A stretch of 64,000 bases of DNA from Ciona intestinalis (Eukaryota; Chordata; Ascidiacea; Phlebobranchia; Cionidae), in NCBI RefSeq assembly GCF_000224145.3, contig NC_020169.2, positions 2,096,662-2,160,661 on the forward strand. The letters are read 5' to 3'. Every line of letters begins with the position of its first letter. The first letter of the stretch is position 1. Made by a program: the position numbers and the translations under genes. Shown here piece by piece: positions 11,299-23,024 of the stretch. The notes under the pieces are model-generated. The model did not search any database. It was not told the DNA's origin and saw only the letters and a program-made list of their open reading frames with translations.

Positions 11299-12846
11299 AT
11301 GTCTACTCTTGTGAAAATGGATTGTGTGGATGGACAGTTCGATGATGCTGAAGAAGACGCCTATGATGATGGAGGTAGTGCAGGTAATGATGACGCTCTT
11401 GAACCTAATGAAGAATTTGTGGAAGATGAACTGGATATCATGGAGGATGAATTACTGCAGGCACATGAATTGAATTTGCCTTCAGCACAGCATTCCACTA
11501 ACTTTCAGCCAATGGATAAGGTCTTGTCTAAATTTACAAGTAAAATTAAGTTGGATGAATATGAGCATTCTAATCGCCATGGTCAGCAAAGTGGGAACAA
11601 AAAGAGTAGTGTTAATCAAAAAGTAAAGGATAAAGCGGACCGGGCAACTGTGGAACAAGTACTGGATCCTAGAACTCGGATCATTTTATTTAAAATGTTA
11701 AGCCGAAATGTGGTATCCGAAATAAATGGGGTGATCAGCACTGGAAAAGAGGCAAATGTTTACCATGCAACCACTGCTACTGGGGAACATAGGGCAATTA
11801 AGATCTATAAAACATCTATTCTTACTTTTAAGGACAGAGATCGGTACGTAACAGGAGAATTTCGTTTTAGAAGAGGGTATTGTAAAGGTAATCCAAGAAA
11901 GATGGTTGCTACGTGGGCAGAAAAGGAAACAAGAAACCTTACAAGGTTATGTACTGCTGGGATTAAAAGTCCAACTCCTTATCTTTTAAGGGGCCATGTA
12001 CTTGTAATGGACTTTATAGGTGCAAATGGCTGGCCTGCACCATTATTAAAGGATGTTACTTTATCAGAGACAAAGTACAGGGAGTTGTACGTTGAATGCA
12101 TTCTTATTATTAGAAAAATGTTTCATAAATGCAAACTTGTACATGCTGATTTGAGTGAATACAACTTGCTGTACCATGATGGCCATCTAGTGGTGATAGA
12201 TGTCTCGCAATCTGTTGAGCATGATCATCCACACAGCTTGGAATTTTTAAGGAAGGATTGCACCAACATAAATGATTTTTTTCGACGAAAAGGAGTTGCC
12301 TCTATGACGCTTCGAGAGTTGTTTGACTTTGTCACAGATTTGACAATAACCAGTTCCAATATTGACCGATATCTTGATAAAATTATGGAAATTGCTGCTA
12401 GCAGAAGTCAAGATGAAGATGTTGCACAATCTCAAATAGATGAGGATGAAATTTTCATGAAGTCTTTTATTCCTAGGACATTGGATGATGTTCAGTACTT
12501 TGAACGTGATGTGGCAGATGCTAAAAAAGGAAAAACAGATAGAGTTCTGTACCAGACCCTCACTGGGATCAAAACAGATCTTTCGGGTGTACGAGATGTC
12601 CCAGATATCCTAAAGGATGAGAGTATAGACAGTGAAAATGAAGATGAGAACATGGAATCAGACAATGATAATGAAAGTGTAAGAGAAAAACGACAAATTC
12701 TTTCAAAGAGGAATATGACAAAGGAAGAGAAACAAGCACACAAAAAGATGGTTAAAGAGGAAAATCGTGTAAAAAGGACAGAGAAAACTCCAAAGCATAT
12801 TAAAAAACGCCGTGAAAAGCTGTCACGAATGCGATATGCTAAATAA
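11299..12846 (+). CDS. RIOK1: Serine/threonine-protein kinase RIO1
   Basis: Uninterrupted 515-residue frame. RIOK1 is a cytoplasmic atypical kinase/ATPase that acts in the last steps of 40S ribosomal subunit maturation. Visible parts: an acidic N-terminus; the RIO1 nucleotide loop STGKEANVYHA (147-157); the likely catalytic lysine K168 in AIKIYKTS; the catalytic loop HADLSEYN (282-289, D284); the metal-binding DVSQ (301-304); and a basic C-terminus (TPKHIKKRREKLSRMRYAK). Length is close to human (568). The gene has no introns, unlike its neighbours. A nine-codon upstream ATG frame (11288-11314) overlaps the start unless trans-splicing removes it. The next in-frame ATG is codon 7 (11317). AATAAA overlaps the stop codon (12842-12847). 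Confidence 0.96.
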   Translation: MSTLVKMDCVDGQFDDAEEDAYDDGGSAGNDDALEPNEEFVEDELDIMEDELLQAHELNLPSAQHSTNFQPMDKVLSKFTSKIKLDEYEHSNRHGQQSGNKKSSVNQKVKDKADRATVEQVLDPRTRIILFKMLSRNVVSEINGVISTGKEANVYHATTATGEHRAIKIYKTSILTFKDRDRYVTGEFRFRRGYCKGNPRKMVATWAEKETRNLTRLCTAGIKSPTPYLLRGHVLVMDFIGANGWPAPLLKDVTLSETKYRELYVECILIIRKMFHKCKLVHADLSEYNLLYHDGHLVVIDVSQSVEHDHPHSLEFLRKDCTNINDFFRRKGVASMTLRELFDFVTDLTITSSNIDRYLDKIMEIAASRSQDEDVAQSQIDEDEIFMKSFIPRTLDDVQYFERDVADAKKGKTDRVLYQTLTGIKTDLSGVRDVPDILKDESIDSENEDENMESDNDNESVREKRQILSKRNMTKEEKQAHKKMVKEENRVKRTEKTPKHIKKRREKLSRMRYAK

Positions 12847-12847
12847 A
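12842..12847 (+). terminator. Candidate polyadenylation signal overlapping the RIOK1 stop
   Basis: AATAAA spans the TAA stop at 12844-12846. No other AATAAA was noticed in the next few hundred bases, so the 3' UTR may be only tens of bases long. Confidence 0.4.
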
Positions 12848-15319
12848 TATTTTTTTATGAGTAAATTATCAAAGCAAGGATTTGGTGTTTGTTTATGTTG
12901 TGTATCTAACATATGTGACCTTTAATTTAAGGTTATGGAAACTTCATAATTTTAGTTGTTGATTTGCATTGTTGGCTTCTCTTAAACTAAAGGGTACAGT
13001 GTAGTCGAATGTTTAACCTAATGGATTAATGCTTCACAAAATGGGAGTAGCTTTAATGCAAAAGATTCAGATACGTTTTGCCTTGACCATTTAAGTAGGT
13101 AACTTATTTGTTCCGGAGTATAAATTGCAACCTATTTTGTTGCTAAGAAAGTAAAACTGAGCGCGTCAAGTTTTTGTCGCAAATCGTTTTTTTTTGTGGC
13201 ATCCGTAGCTCTTTATACCAGGTAGGAGGCTATTCGCGTATTCGGGTTCGCTGTTGTAATAGTCTATAAAACAAATTTCACTAGTCAAAATAAGGTAATT
13301 AATTAGTCAAGAATGGGTAAAATATTATTCTAAAGTTGTTGTAAATACTTTCCAAGTTAACGGCGGTCAAGTGCAATTTTGTCAATCGTGTAGATTACAT
13401 CTAAGTCATTCTTCGGTATTCCGCATGCACAGGGAAATCGAAAAGGTTTGTCGAATGTTCCTTCAGCAGTGCGTCATCATGAAAAAGTAAGTAATAAGAA
13501 TTAAAAAAATGAGTACTGTTTATCTGTTTTGCGCCAGATACGCGACTTTTTCGTTATTCAACTAAATTAGTTTAGTAACGGATGTTTCATAAAATTTATA
13601 GGCCAACTTTTTTTCTGTGTGTTCGCGAGAGTTTGTTGGCAAAAATAAAACCGGTGCTGCGTTTTCGATATGCGTACACAATGTGTTATTAATACACCAA
13701 TAAAAAAATCCGCCGTTCGAAACAGGTAAACCTAATTTAGTGGCTCTGTTTTCTTTTGTCCAATGTCATTCCTAAAATAATCACACAAAGAGTCTTAAAC
13801 GTTATTCACTAAGTTAAGTATATGCAAGACATAATATATAAGCTGTAAAAGATTTGCCTTTTATATTATAACCTTATTTTACATATTTTTAAATTGGCCT
13901 ACAGCTACAATACTACCTGCAACAAAGATTTTTATTAAAAGCTCAGTGAAAAACCAGGAACTAAGTTTTGATATGTTTTACAAGCTAATGGTCACATAAA
14001 GTCTTGGTCAAATTTATTTGTATAAGCTATGTGGGCATGTCTATGGGTGTAACATCCATTAATAAGTTAATAACATCCACCATTTAAGTTACAATTTTAA
14101 CCAGAATTAAAACTTTTTCAACCTCTATATAGAATTTATACTGCTATATAGAATAGAAGTTTCTTCTACTTATGTATCAACTGCTACAGTGCTTAAGTAC
14201 TGGCATTAAATAATATTGGTGTAATTTTTACATGTAATAATCAGCAACCTTTTTATATATGCATATTTTAGGGGTGGATTTGTTAAGCTATCTTTACTGC
14301 TTTATTAAACCAGTTTCAGTTTTTAATAATGTTTGTTAATGTATTGAAAGCGATAAAGTGGTTAAATTGACAAAATATTTTCCATACATAAATTCAAGTT
14401 TAGTTCAAGCAGATTGAGATGGGGTTTTATATTCCAGCACCTGGAACATGTTCTATTAATAGTGTTATATTCATCATTGCAACAGTTACGCAATCGCACA
14501 ATGTTAGATTATGTTAATGCATATCCATAACCAAACCACATATATAAATTGATGGCGTGTTATGCTGACAATTTCCCAGTGGAATACACTACTTATAATG
14601 AAGCCCTACTTGTTTAAATTTAATTGATTTCAATTGAGGCATGTGCTCTATCTGGTAATTTATGGGTTGGGGTTATTGTAGTATTAGATAGACATTATTG
14701 TATGGAAGCCTTTTATAGGATTTTTTGTATTAAAGTTTCTGTATGTTTTTGTGTAATATTTCTATTAGGCAAGACACTAAATTAGAAACACTGTAGCGGG
14801 TCTGTCGCCTGACTTTGTTCGGTAGTCAACTATTTTTAGTGCACCTGTTGTGTAATGTATTGGAATGGAGGCATATGTTGACAGATTAGTATAATCAAGT
14901 GGTAGTATATGTTAATATATAGTAAAATAAAAAAATGTAGCCAAATACTTTTTAGTTTAATTTTAAATATCTATTAAGTAGACTGTGTACTGTACAGTAA
15001 CATCATTTCTGATTCATATTAGGTGAAAGGTAATGTGAAACAGCAGCTTCAATTAAAAACGTTGCATCTCTTCTAAGTAACAATGTATCGTGCTTGTATT
15101 TACGCCATTTAGTTTTAATTACAGCCCACAGCGCAGAATGTCTCACTGAATTTAATTTGTCTAACGAACATAACATTAATCTAATTCTGATGCTGGTAAT
15201 ACACCTGTTTTCCTTTGTACATCGTACAACTCTTCACAAAACTGGTTCTGTTTTTCAGAAATTGTTTGTTTCTAGGTAGTTTAGACTAATACATTTAAAA
15301 AGTTCTATGAATCTATAAA
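12847..15319. other. Intergenic region between RIOK1 and HUWE1, with probable HUWE1 promoter
   Basis: About 2.5 kb with no recognisable coding sequence. A CpG-richer stretch at about 13130-13490 ends with a good donor (GAAAAA/GTAAGTAATA, about 13487-13496). This could be a non-coding first exon of HUWE1 spliced toward the exon that holds the ATG at 15320. That is a guess from composition and one splice motif. The rest is AT-rich with no clear element. Confidence 0.35.
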
Positions 15320-18300
15320 ATGAAAATTGACCGAAACAAACTCAAAAAATGCACTACAGAAGTGGTAAGTGCTATGAATGTTAATCGTAGTATTGTTTTT
15401 TTTGCGTTTATTGCTACATATATCCATTGCTTTTTTAAATCATACCTAAATTAACAATAGGGCAACAGCCACACTCTGTACCTGTTGTTCTAAGCAGGTT
15501 TCTTAAATTATGATGTAAATATTGTCACAATCTGTTTAAATCAACTGATCTGTGCTTTGCTAGCGGAAAATTTATGTTTGCAGCAAATTCTATCAAAAAC
15601 TGCAACAAAATAAACGATAAACAACTGATGGGGCGAGTTTTCCCCATAAATGAAATATGGTATTGTAATGTCACAGTGCCTGCTAGTGTTATTTTGGACA
15701 CCTTTGAAACTTAATTTTTTAACATCCATATCTTTACAAACTTGCTGTTAATTTAGCATAACAAAGTTTTATGTAAACAATGAAAACTGTGGGCAGGGGT
15801 CTTTAAGTTTTTAATGTTATCACTGAAGAAAATTTGTTAATCTGTTTCTGTTCTAATTTTTTGGCTCCATTTTATTAGTTTAAATCCAGTTCGGTTTGCA
15901 GTCTTCTTCCTAAATTATAAAATATATTTTTTAATGGTATTTTTTGATACAGCCTGCTGACTGCAGAGTTTTAATTGACAAGTTAAAAACCTGTAGCGAT
16001 GAAGAGTTGGTGACTATATTGGAATCAACGACTGCATGGACTGTAGGAAAATGTGAACTCTACCATTGGGTGGATGTATTGGACAGGTACAATGATACAT
16101 ATTTGCAATAAGTGTGTCAGGATGTCGTTTTATAAATGAAACAAGCAAAACAATTTCATACATTCGGGGGCCCAAACTGGGGCCAAGGCTTCAGCGAAAT
16201 TGGTTGCTTACAAACGAATGAAATGTCAAAAGTTTTTACAGTGAGCCAAATTGACAAACAACTGCTGTACGGATCTGAATTAAAAATCCTGAGTTGTGCC
16301 TTAGTGTTGGTTTTGTTATTTCTTTTAATAATATTTCCACAAAAAAAACAATATTTTCGCACAAGACCAGTATTAACTATCAAGAGCGTAATAAATAACT
16401 ATACAAAGACAAAAAAGGTCAAATCTTATCTATCCTAAATCATTATGAAAACAACTTAGGCATATGGCTAGGTATTTTAACAACACACCTACCAGAAAGA
16501 AGAACAGTTTATAGGACCCAGCAACAAAATAAATTTCAAAACCACCGTTAGCCTAATCAATGATATGCATGTGCTTATCTTTTCAATGGATATTTCTTAT
16601 ATATTTTTTTCCATGGCTTTATTTTTAATAATTCAAGATGTTTTAATAAAGAATTTTAGTTTTATTAGTAGGACTACTTACATCATAAAAAAAAATTAGC
16701 TTGTGTATCATTGGTGCCAAATATTAATTAGTCTGAATACACATGCAATAAGCTGCTGATGGATTGACTTACTTTTAAATTGGTTTTAATTGATTTTGAA
16801 TCGAGTACACTGTCTGTGTCTACCACAGTTTTTTTAATTACAATATTTATCTTTACTGGTCTGTGTTTAGTACTACTGTTTCTAAAAAATTTGATCATGC
16901 TATATATGTAAGACTTGTTACACAAGACACCACAAAGTATTCCTATACACATGATAAACAATGTACATATATTATGTATACAAAATGCATCAAAATGTTT
17001 TTTAAAGTAAGACTGTGTTATACAAGACACCGCAGAAAGTATTCCTATACACATAATAAACAATGTTTATACATATGTTAACTGTACAAAAATATATCAA
17101 AATGTTTTCTAAAGTAAGACTATGTTACACCAAAGTATCCTTTTACACATGATAAACAATGTACATGTATTAACTGTACAAAAATATGCCAAAATGCTTT
17201 TTAAAAAGATAGCCTTACCATATTAATTTTAAGACAAGACACTTTCAGGATATAATTAAACTTTTACAAGTAACTGGATACCCAGTCATTTCCGAAAATG
17301 TTTGATGTTTTTAAAAGTAAATTACGTAATATATAAATATAGATTCGATGGAATATTATCCGCTGCAGCATATACGGGGGAGTCTGAGTGGCTCTTGACA
17401 GTGAACACAGATGAACATCTACAGGAACTTGCCCTTGCCGTGCTCCATTTTACTTCCCTGCTCATCGAATACAGTTTTTCAAGACATTTGTACAACTCTG
17501 TGGAGGTGGGTAGGGCAAATGAATGTAAAACTAACTAAAAGTGTTGGGAGTTAAAATAAGCTTTTTGGTATTTTTCAAGGCACTAAATCTATACAAAACA
17601 CTTTTTCAACTCTGTGGAGATGGGTAGGGCAAATGAATGTAAAACTAACTATAAGTGTTGGTGGTTAGAAGAACCTTATTGGTATTTTAAGGCACTAAAT
17701 CTTTACAATGCACTTGTATTAAAACCCAGTCTAGCCATGCTACATGCAACTAAAAGAGTTATTCGATTAGTCTACTAATATAATTAGACAGGAATTGGTG
17801 CTGTTGCAGATACAATGGATACGTTTACATTTCCCAAAGTCTACTTAACATGGATCTGGTTCAACATTTATTACATTCACTGTTTTGTCTGAACACATGA
17901 TACTAATGACTGTGGAAATGACCTTTTTAGAGCTTAATTAAAAACATGGCTGCACCAACACAATATAGTGCATAGGCCTTAGTGCTACATACATAGCTGC
18001 AAATCTGGAATGGCAGGGTGGCGGACCAACTCTGAAATTTTCTGGACTGCATTAATCGATAAAAATTTGAACTAATATGGTTAAATTTGATTTACAGTAT
18101 TGCAGTATTGTGTGTCTAACTATCACTGAAAAAAAAATTATTTTACCAAGTTACAATCGTGGTAACTCATTAGTGGGCACAAAGTGTATAAAACAGAACA
18201 CCTATTGGCTATGTTAGAAGTTAATAACCACTGTCATTACTAGTCAATCCCCCACACAAGAGTAAATAAATTGAATTCATTTATTATTCCCTAACAATTA

Positions 18301-21300
18301 TAAAAGATTAGCAACTATGCTTAAAAAGTTAAAATACTATACTGTGGCGGCCGGCATAGGTGTGTGTGCCCAAGAGTACAGAAGTGCCTTTTTCTACCGT
18401 TATTTCCCGTATAAATATCACTTCTCGGGGGGGTTATTCACCCTCTTAGTTAACGACTCACAATAAACATTATGCAACCGCTACAATAACATACCAATTT
18501 GAATTACCACAAATCTAATTTTTTCATCTTTTTTTCTAGCATCTCATCTCTCTCCTCTCCTCTTCCAACCTGGACATGATCCTCTCTGTCCTCAACCTCC
18601 TCTATGTGTTTAGCAAGCGATCCAACTTCTTGTCTCGTCTCGCCGACAAGCAGAGGCTCCCGTTACTGAAACGCCTTGGTTATCTTGCAGAGGTATGGTC
18701 GTTGATTTGTTTGTATTTATAAGCATTGAAATTTTAAATAAAAATGTTGTTAATATTAATCAAAAAAAAAAAGTCACTGGCATTTAGTTTGTATACGTGG
18801 CAACGTTTTAGTAAAATCTGCAGTGACAATGTTAAAATATAAATAATTTGTTAAAATGCACTCATAGAAGTCAAAATAGGGGCTCAATGATTAATGTGAA
18901 GAATGCATTATACTTTTGCTCTGCTTGTTCATATAGACTTGTAACAGCAGGGTAACAACTGTTCAAATTCATAATTGGATCATAAAACATATAATGTCAT
19001 CAGAACTCGGTTTAAAAATTTGGGTTCACATGTAATTTTGGGTACCCCATACACTTACACCTATATTTTAAGCAAGGTTAGTTAAGCAGCATTTATATGC
19101 ATTCTGCAAATTTCTTTTTGTGACAATGACTAGTTTATTCTCAAATAAGCAATTTTGTTTAAACAAGCCAATACACAAACTAAGCCATAACATAAACATA
19201 AGGTGTTGCCAACTTGCCATTATGAAAATATGCAGCCCACCAATACTCAACCAATCTCAACATTGTTATAACCCAATATTTTATTTTTTTGATTTATAAC
19301 CAAAATAATTCTATGTTCCTAATAGAACTGGGGTGGAAAGGAAAATGGTTTCGGTCTTGCAGAGTCATGCCTTGATTCCCCAGTTTCGGTAAAGTATTAC
19401 TTTAACTTGTTATCATACAGTATACAACAATGCAGTGTTTAAATCATTGTGTAATTTGTGTATAATTTTTCTAATTCTTATTCTGAATTCCTAGAACACA
19501 AATGGCTTTTCTTGGTTACTATCAAGAAAACTAAGTAATTTTAACTTTAGCTATTCTATTCTGTTTGGATGAGGTGAGGTCCTATGACAAGACACAACTA
19601 TACAAACTAGGGTTTAAGCCGTAATTTGTCCATTTTCCTTTAGGGAATTTTGCAGAAAAATATTCCAATTTATAACAGATTTTTCTATAAAAGACTAAGA
19701 AATACTAAAATATTTTAATTTATAACATACTTTTTCATAAAGATACCAGGAAATACTAAAATATTTAAATTTATAACAGACTTTTCCATAAAAATACTAG
19801 GAAATACTAAAATATGTCAAATTTTCAATGTATAACAGACTTTTCCATCAAATGCTACTACCTTACATTATGAATTTTATGCCGACACCAAAACTGTCAC
19901 TGAATCTCAACACACAGCAAAAAAGCAAGCCAACAACATGTATTGCATCCATGTAGAAAATGTTCACCAGGTATAAATTAAAATATTAGTCGATCTAATT
20001 CTCTAATACGAAAAATCAATTTTTGAAGTAAATGTTTTAGTCCTTAGGCCAAACAACAGAAATTGCTGAGTTAGATCCAGTTTCTTTTCTCACTAAGTCT
20101 GTGAACTTAATATTATAGCATTACTATATCACGCAATTTAACTAAAATTGTATAGCACTATACTTACATATATAGCAGGGTGGGGGTAAATGGACACCTT
20201 TAAAACATAATATCTAAATATACTAACTTAACTGCCAACTGACAAAAAATATCCTGACAACCACACCCGCATACCTAACAAAACCAAATTATATCCAAAA
20301 CGAAGTAACCCTGTCTTCCAGATGAGCTCGAGCCCAGCTGAAATCATGGAGTCATTGATTAAGATGTATCCAGTACCTAATGATTCAAAAATGCTCCTCT
20401 ACACGCATCTACGTTTAGCGCATAGTTTTTCTCAACACAAAACTCGACTGAAATGTGTTCAAGCTCGTCTGCATGCTATCTCAGTACTTGGTAAGTTAGA
20501 GAGAAAAGATCTGAGCTGGCATTCTTGGCTACCAACTGAACTAGTCGCCACCTAAATTTAATTTTGCTTTTTTAGTCGCCCCCAAATTTAGTCGGTAGTT
20601 CGAATACTAATTTCTGTAATAAGTAATGCATAGAAATTTAGTTGGCCGACTAAAAAAATGAGTTAACCAATAGTAACCGCGGACAGACTAGTTTAGTCGG
20701 TAGCCAGAATACCATTCTTGATATTTTTTAATTTAAAACCTGTTTAATTTGTGTACTGATGTTTTGGTACTAGTCATAGATGTAACAAGGTAGGTTCTTG
20801 GGGTAGCATGTCACTCTGTATATATATTAGGATGGGGAAAGACTGGATACCTTTAGCGCATAATATTCAAATATCCTATTAGTGTTTTAAACAATGAACA
20901 GCTGTCTATAGGAGTTGGAGGATACGTTTTTATAATTCATTGGATGTTCTTAGTGTACTGCCAAATAAGACAAAAAATAGAATAAAAGGGGCCCTCATCT
21001 CCCCCCACCATACTATATATTTTAGTTTAACTATTTTCGCAATGTCACTGCATAGTAGCAACAGTTTATAAACAGAACATTAGGATTAACTGTGTAGACC
21101 TAAAAATTTGCTTTGGCTTTTGCCAAGTTCACACATTTACCACATTAAGTTAAAAGTGCCACAGTGGTTTGCCCTATAACTTGTTTAAACTGTATTTTGC
21201 CATAGCCTTATTAACCCATCCCCAACTCTAACCTATATATATATTATAACCATTAACCAGTATACCTTCCTGCAGTATATACAAACAGTGTCTCCGAAAA

Positions 21301-23024
21301 CATTGGCAGCATTTTATATTCGGGTTTCACAGAAGAACTGGTAGATCTCTTGCAAGTTAAAGACAACACACTTGTGGTTAGTATTGTATGCACTCAGTAA
21401 CTAAAACAACTTTTGTAGAAAATTCAATACTCCACCACTGATTAGTTTGCAACTACACCATTTTTGGCACAATGTGTATAACTATTTAGAATTGATATAC
21501 TCGATAGAAAACTTGTAGTTTTAAGCACAAACAGACATGAATAAATGTAACTTACTTTATCCTCGCATGGCTGGAAAACCAAGGTTGTTATAACATGGGT
21601 GTTTATACACCTCGTGCTTGCTTAGGAGTTACGATGTATGTTACTTTGTGCGTGATTATTTTTTCATGGGATCATAGGCGTAAAGTTTTACTAAACGTTA
21701 GGGTTGCAAAAAAACAGAAAAAAAGGAAGTCTTCGCGCCGGTCCGTGTAATGAGAAACGGTCGAATCCGATTGCCTGGCGAGTGACGTCACAGTAGCTAT
21801 GTCGCATGCGCCTTTCGTCAAGCCCGCACGAGTGTGTGGTTATCTTACAAACGAAGACCCGTCCGTCGGAAATAGTAGGTTTCCAGAACGAAATATCGCG
21901 GAAATAAACTGCCTAAATCGTTTCCAACACTGCTTTATATTTATATGCAATGTTTTCCTCAGGCAAGCAGCATATTTATTACGAAATAGTAGGGATTCAC
22001 ACGTGGATTCATTGCATCATAATAGCGGTTGTTTGAACCTGGCAATTGATTACGACATAATAGCGATTCACACGTTGATTACTGACGTCACAATAGCGAT
22101 TCACACGTGAATTATTTAGCAGACAGGAGTTTAAATACCAGTTGAATGCATTTGTGTCGTGAATGACGCATCGGTATTGACATATTTTAACGAACGTAAA
22201 CGAAGTTTGTTCGCAGTAATAATGGCGTAACGTAATTCCTTACGCATTATTAGTATGGAGAAAATCAAAGGGTNNNNNNNNNNNNNNNNNNNNNNNNNNN
22301 NNNNNNNNNNNNNNNNNNNNNNNGTTAAAGACAACACACTTGTTGGTTAGTATTGTATGCACTCAGTAACTAAAACAACTTTTGTAGAAAATTCAATACT
22401 CCACCACTGATTAGTTTGCAACTACACCATTTTTGGCACAATGTGTATAACTATTTAGAATTGATATACTCGATAGAAAACTTGTAGTTTTAAGCACAAA
22501 CAGACATGAATGAATGTAACTTACTTTATCCTCGCATGGCTGGAAAACCAAGGTTGTTATAACATGGGTGTTTATACACCTCGTGCTTGCTTAGGAGTTA
22601 CGATGTATGTTACTTTGTGCGTGATTATTTTTTCATGGGATTTCTTAATTTTTTTATATATGGCTGATAATTTGGACAACCCATTAGTGACCACTAGCAA
22701 TATAAAAACTGTGTAAGGAAAAATCAATTTTCATTAATAGTAACTTGACAAAAAAGTTTTAACTTTCATAAATTGTAACTTTACAAAAAATTTCAATTTT
22801 CATATACCGTTTTTGGTTGACTAATAGTGTTATAACTATGCAGGATATTAAAGCAGCTGCTTTACGAACACTAACCTCCATTGTACATCTGGACTGCCGC
22901 GATCGAACGCCACGGCTCGGTGCCATAGTGGACGTGACCGGCGTGTCTCAATACCACGGCTTCCTCCCTGTACTTGTACGTAGATGCATTGACAGCATGA
23001 CAAGCACAAAGAAGACAAAAGAAG
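15320..23024 (+). CDS. HUWE1: HUWE1 segment 1: exons 1-9 (N-terminus, DUF908 start)
   Basis: Exons: 15320-15364, 15953-16086, 17343-17505, 18540-18692, 19326-19388, 19839-19970, 20322-20490, 21276-21376, 22844-23024. Conserved blocks include [92 protein letters not shown] and [13 protein letters not shown]. Exon phases agree throughout. Exon 3's donor and exon 6's acceptor are each part of tandem repeats. Exon 8 is partly repeated after the first gap (22324-22333), where an extra T would shift the frame, so the first copy is taken as coding. Confidence 0.92.

Noticed and set aside
12492..12743. Minus-strand open frame within RIOK1
   Set aside because: Antisense shadow of the acidic and basic C-terminal part of RIOK1.
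16728..17081. Overlapping open frames on both strands
   Set aside because: They fall in a three-copy AT-rich tandem repeat and encode only repeated, non-conserved peptide.
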